Shown: positions 5,991 through 8,849 of the stretch, piece by piece
Layout: each line of letters starts with the position of its first letter
Position numbering within the stretch: the stretch's first letter is position 1
NCBI GenBank assembly: GCA_948579315.1
Contig: CAPAOL010000065.1
Span: 1 to 8,849, forward strand
Reading direction: 5' to 3'
DNA length: 8,849 bases
Source: an uncultured Phocaeicola sp.
GTDB taxonomy: Bacteria; Bacteroidota; Bacteroidia; Bacteroidales; Bacteroidaceae
The notes under the pieces: model-generated
The model's database searches: none
What the model saw: the letters and a program-made list of their open reading frames with translations, nothing else
Told to the model about the DNA's origin: nothing
Program-made: the position numbers and the translations under genes

Positions 5991-7688
5991 TTATTTCATA
6001 ACAGAAAGTATCTTACTATATTCAGACTGATTGTTCAATGTCTCAATAGCTTTTTTCAAATCAGGATCATCTTTCAAGCGTTGCAATATCGCGCCACGTT
6101 GGAAATAATAACGTTTCAAAATCTCCTGAGCAATAGCATCTTTTATCTCTTTCGAGAATCTGTCCAGCTCATGATCCAAATTATGCGTCAATTTCGTTTC
6201 CAAAGCAGCAAACTCCTCTTTTGCCCCATCCATATATCCTTCAAACTCCGCTATTTCTTTCAAGTTCTTCAGCATCTTCTCACTTTGACGGTCATAAGTA
6301 AACTTACGCTTATGTAACATCTTCTTAAAATCAACATAGTCAGCATCTGTTATTGTAAAGTCTTTCACTTCCCCTACCTGAGAATGCTTGATACAATATT
6401 GGGTAGCATAATCAAAAATCATATCATCATTAAGCAGATAAAACATAATGTTTGGGAAATTTTCAACTTTCACCTCCACATCCGGACGAATACCGCCACC
6501 ATCACGCACTTCACGTCCGGCTGCTGTATGGAATACATTGGTCAGGCTGTCCGGAGTACGAGCCACCGACCCGTCAGCATTACGTTTAGCGTAATCAATG
6601 GCTTGAATGCATCGTCCGCTGGGAATATAATATTTTGCAGTAGTCACTTTCATGCTACTGTTATAAGGCAATTCACGAGGTACCTGTACCAACCCTTTAC
6701 CATACGTACGGCTTCCTACCACAATAGCCCGATCAAGGTCCTGCAAGGAACCTGAAACAATCTCGGATGCCGAAGCTGTAGAACCGTCCACTAGCACAGC
6801 CAGCGGAATCTCTGTATCTACCGGTTCATTCATTGTTTTGTAAGTGGTACCAGCTTGTTTAATCTTACCTTTTGTTACCACAATCTCTTTCCCTTTCGGT
6901 ACAAAGAAATTCACTACATTCACTGCTTCCCCCAACAAACCGCCACCATTGCCACGCAAATCGAGAACAATAGATTTAGCACCTTGCTGTTTCAATTCTA
7001 TCAATGCCTTCTTTATATCTTTTGAACAGTTCTCTATAGCAAAAGTACTGATAACGATATATCCCACATTATTGCCTACGATTCCATAATAAGGTACAGG
7101 GTTCGTACGGATGGTAGAACGGGTTATTTTAAATTCCATTGGCACATAAGCACTATCAGAAGTAGGTCTCTCAACTTTCAACACACAAGTTGTTCCCGGC
7201 TCACCACGCAAATTATCACTGACATACGAGGTCAGATCATTGGGAATTCTGTCTCCCTGGGCCATATCTTTTCCATTGATCTCCATGATGATATCACCGG
7301 CTTTCAGTCCTATTTCGGCAGCAGGGCTTCCTTCGGAAGGTTCAATAATAGCCACACGCTTTCGGGGAGTATAATAACGTATTACCGATCCGATACCGCC
7401 AAACTTTCCGCTAGTCATTTCCTTTAGTGTATTATCTTCTTCAGGATAATACTCCGTGTAAGGGTCGGTCTGCGCCAACATAGCATCAATACCATATTTT
7501 ATCACTTTCTCAGGATCAATAGTATCAACATAAAACATATCCAATTCCTTGAATATCGCATTGAAGATATCCAAGTTTTTTGCTATCTGGAAATTACGGT
7601 CATCACCTTTATTAAAACTAAACAAAGCGCTACCTGTCAGGCCCACGCAAATCATTAACAATATTTTCTTACTATTCCACTTCATCAC
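5991..7688 (-). CDS. S41 family C-terminal processing peptidase (CtpA/Prc-like)
   Basis: Periplasmic or membrane-anchored serine protease of 565 residues. An N-terminal hydrophobic segment (about 8-25) is a signal peptide or anchor; no lipobox is seen. An N-terminal helical region (about 35-95) includes the DPYTEYYP motif. A PDZ domain covers about 97-175 (GGIGSVI, EGSPAAEIGLKAGDIIMEING), which in this family recognises substrate C-termini and gates activity. The protease core (about 195-375) has LDLRGNGGG (242-250), the nucleophile Ser306 in DGSTASASEI, and the general base Lys331 with Gln335 in TYGKGLVQ. The 25-residue Ser-Lys spacing agrees with E. coli Prc and B. subtilis CtpB, so the dyad is intact. 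A charged helical tail (about 445-560) follows; such tails are common in Bacteroidota members. Two ATGs in tandem begin the gene; the outer is used here. It starts 40 bases after the kinase stop on the same strand, so the two may be co-transcribed. Substrates are not predictable. Confidence 0.93.
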   Translation of the reverse strand: MMKWNSKKILLMICVGLTGSALFSFNKGDDRNFQIAKNLDIFNAIFKELDMFYVDTIDPEKVIKYGIDAMLAQTDPYTEYYPEEDNTLKEMTSGKFGGIGSVIRYYTPRKRVAIIEPSEGSPAAEIGLKAGDIIMEINGKDMAQGDRIPNDLTSYVSDNLRGEPGTTCVLKVERPTSDSAYVPMEFKITRSTIRTNPVPYYGIVGNNVGYIVISTFAIENCSKDIKKALIELKQQGAKSIVLDLRGNGGGLLGEAVNVVNFFVPKGKEIVVTKGKIKQAGTTYKTMNEPVDTEIPLAVLVDGSTASASEIVSGSLQDLDRAIVVGSRTYGKGLVQVPRELPYNSSMKVTTAKYYIPSGRCIQAIDYAKRNADGSVARTPDSLTNVFHTAAGREVRDGGGIRPDVEVKVENFPNIMFYLLNDDMIFDYATQYCIKHSQVGEVKDFTITDADYVDFKKMLHKRKFTYDRQSEKMLKNLKEIAEFEGYMDGAKEEFAALETKLTHNLDHELDRFSKEIKDAIAQEILKRYYFQRGAILQRLKDDPDLKKAIETLNNQSEYSKILSVMK

Positions 7689-7728
7689 TTTATGTATTTG
7701 TGAACCGCAAATTAATACATTATTCTAT

Positions 7729-8715
7729 TCAAGCCTGTAGAAGGGCCTCTATATTTAACTTTATTTCGTCCCATTTTTTCTTTGATAAGGTTGTACCCAC
7801 CACTTGTATCACATTGGATGCTAAAATAGAACCTATAATGGAACACTTCTCCAAAGAATAACCACAAGTCAGTCCATACAGAAAACCTGCTGCATAATAA
7901 TCTCCCGCGCCAGTGGTATCCACGACTTTTTTTACCGGAGGTACCTCTAGTTTGATGCATTCCGTACCTTTCTTTATACATGAACCTTGGGCACCTAGTT
8001 TTACTATTACAACACTGCATTTAGAAGCAATTTCATTGATAGCCCCCCATGCATCCTTGCCTGTATAAGCCTTTGCCTCTTCCTCATTAGCAAAAACAAT
8101 ATCCACGTATTTAGTTATCAAAATATCGAAGAATTCCAAATCCCCTTCCACAATATTATAACTGGCCATATCCAAGCAGATTTGCAATCCAGCCTCTTTT
8201 CCTAATTGCATAGCACGAAGAATCAATTCATGATCCTGTACCAAGTATCCTTCTATATATAGATATGCATACCCCTTAAACATATCCAACGTCAGATTTT
8301 CGGCTTTCATAGTAGCAGCAGCTCCCAGATAAGTTCCAAAAGTACGTTCCCCATCCGGTGAAATGAAAGTAGAAGCCACTCCTGTAGGCAAATCACCGGC
8401 GAGCAATTTCATGTCAATTCCCTGCTTCAAACCGTTTTTCTTAAAATATTGCCCAAAATCATCGTTGCCTATCTTTCCGATAAATCCCGGGTGTGCCCCT
8501 AGGTTAGCTAACGCCAAAACTGTATTTCCCGCACTTCCCCCTGTAGCTTTATGCGTTTTCATACCAGAGAATTTACCACTGATTTTCAAAAACTTATCTT
8601 CATTTATAAGTTGCATGCTTCCTTTGGGCAAACTCATCTCATCTAGTAGCGAATCATCTTGCAAAGTAACAAGAACGTCAACCAATGCATTGCCCATTCC
8701 AATTATTTTATCCAT
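7729..8715 (-). CDS. PfkB-family carbohydrate/nucleoside kinase, adenosine kinase-like
   Basis: Cytosolic sugar or nucleoside kinase of 328 residues, a normal length for the ribokinase/PfkB family. The N-terminal substrate half opens with GMGNALVDVLV and has the paired-glycine motif TGGSAGNTVLALANLG (58-73). The C-terminal nucleotide half carries NEEE at 210-213 (NxxE, Mg-phosphate coordination) and DTTGAGD at 266-272, with Gly269-Ala-Gly forming the anion hole and Asp272 as catalytic base. All key residues are present. The overall pattern is closest to proteins annotated as adenosine kinase in Bacteroidota, which would phosphorylate adenosine to AMP in purine salvage, but ribokinase-like sugars cannot be excluded. 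It is the first gene of a probable pair with the S41 protease. A TATCTTTG promoter element on the minus strand lies 19-26 bases before the ATG, and divergent to it is a tRNA gene. The leader has no Shine-Dalgarno. Confidence 0.9.
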   Translation of the reverse strand: MDKIIGMGNALVDVLVTLQDDSLLDEMSLPKGSMQLINEDKFLKISGKFSGMKTHKATGGSAGNTVLALANLGAHPGFIGKIGNDDFGQYFKKNGLKQGIDMKLLAGDLPTGVASTFISPDGERTFGTYLGAAATMKAENLTLDMFKGYAYLYIEGYLVQDHELILRAMQLGKEAGLQICLDMASYNIVEGDLEFFDILITKYVDIVFANEEEAKAYTGKDAWGAINEIASKCSVVIVKLGAQGSCIKKGTECIKLEVPPVKKVVDTTGAGDYYAAGFLYGLTCGYSLEKCSIIGSILASNVIQVVGTTLSKKKWDEIKLNIEALLQA

Positions 8716-8733
8716 TTATCTAAAATTTTTCTG

Positions 8734-8741
8734 CAAAGATA
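8734..8741 (-). promoter_or_regulatory. -7 promoter element for the PfkB-family kinase gene
   Basis: Read on the minus strand this is TATCTTTG, an exact TAnnTTTG match, 18 bases before the kinase start codon. The predicted start of transcription leaves only about a 10-base leader. No good -33 box is seen. It forms a perfect inverted repeat with the tRNA promoter element. Confidence 0.5.
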
Positions 8742-8772
8742 TTGCATATTTCGGAAAAACCTATTATCTTTG
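8741..8772 (+). promoter_or_regulatory. Promoter of the tRNA-Asn gene
   Basis: A -33-like ATTG (8741-8744) is followed after 20 bp by TATCTTTG (8765-8772), an exact TAnnTTTG match. Spacing fits the Bacteroides primary sigma consensus. Transcription would start near 8779, about 17 bases before the mature tRNA 5' end at 8796. Confidence 0.65.
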
Positions 8773-8795
8773 CACCGCATTTGAGAGAAAAACCT

Positions 8796-8849
8796 TCTTC
8801 GTTAGCTCAGTCGGTTAGAGCATCTGACTGTTAATCAGAGGGTCCTTGG
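8796..8849 (+). tRNA. tRNA-Asn(GTT), 3' truncated by window end
   Basis: The 5' acceptor strand TCTTCGT (8796-8802) is followed by U8-A9 and a D-arm with stem GCTC/GAGC (8805-8808, 8818-8821) and an AGTCGGTTA loop. The anticodon arm has a perfect 5-bp stem TCTGA/TCAGA (8823-8827, 8835-8839) and loop CTGTTAA, giving anticodon GTT at 8830-8832, which reads AAC/AAU. The variable loop GGGTC (8840-8844) and the first strand of the T-stem CTTGG (8845-8849) follow. The T-loop and 3' acceptor strand lie beyond the window. Confidence 0.93.

Noticed and set aside
5955..6755. Plus-strand open frames opposite the S41 protease
   Set aside because: They are antisense shadows of a well-supported protease gene, with unstructured composition and no leader signals.
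7712..8020. A 102-codon minus-strand open frame overlapping the PfkB-family kinase
   Set aside because: It lies in another frame of the kinase coding region, has no recognisable domain, and the kinase frame carries intact family motifs.
8796..8849. tRNA-Asn as an attachment site of an integrative element
   Set aside because: tRNA genes often serve this role, but no integrase, direct repeat of the tRNA 3' end or mobility gene is visible, and the 3' end is outside the window.
1..8849. CRISPR arrays, insertion sequences, riboswitches, phage genes
   Set aside because: No regularly spaced repeats, transposase-like proteins, terminal inverted repeats or recognisable aptamer elements were seen on either strand.

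Overview
The window looks like chromosomal DNA of a gut Bacteroidota, most likely Bacteroides or Phocaeicola. The evidence is AT-rich coding sequence, A-rich leaders mostly without Shine-Dalgarno sites, several TAnnTTTG-type -7 promoter elements, an OMP_b-brl_3-type outer-membrane protein ending in a DTSRF-like tail, and RprX/RprY-like two-component proteins. The genus is inferred; no marker gene settles it.

Layout, left to right. (1) The 3' end of an OmpW-like outer-membrane barrel gene (+), whose frame is closed just upstream, so it may be frameshifted. A 13-bp hairpin follows. (2) A two-domain GNAT acetyltransferase (+). (3) Convergent with it, a sensor kinase and OmpR-family regulator pair (-, kinase first). 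(4) Divergent from the kinase, a 765-residue outer-membrane beta-barrel protein (+) with a CarboxypepD_reg-like and a plug-like N-terminus. The 121-bp space between kinase and barrel gene carries three TTAA half-sites in exact 11-bp register and two TAnnTTTG elements facing each other. (5) After a strong hairpin, a convergent S41 C-terminal processing protease (-), preceded in the same direction by a PfkB-family adenosine-kinase-like gene. (6) Divergent from the kinase, a tRNA-Asn(GTT) cut off by the window end. The two TATCTTTGCA promoter elements here form a perfect inverted repeat.

The central kinase-regulator-barrel group reads as one regulatory module. The kinase has a periplasmic domain between two membrane segments and should phosphorylate the OmpR-type regulator. 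The regulator is well placed to bind the 11-bp-spaced repeats and control the barrel gene, and possibly its own operon. There is no SusD-like lipoprotein, sigma/anti-sigma pair or glycoside hydrolase, so it is not a standard polysaccharide utilisation locus. The protease and sugar/nucleoside kinase are housekeeping-type genes. No mobile element, CRISPR array or phage gene was seen.
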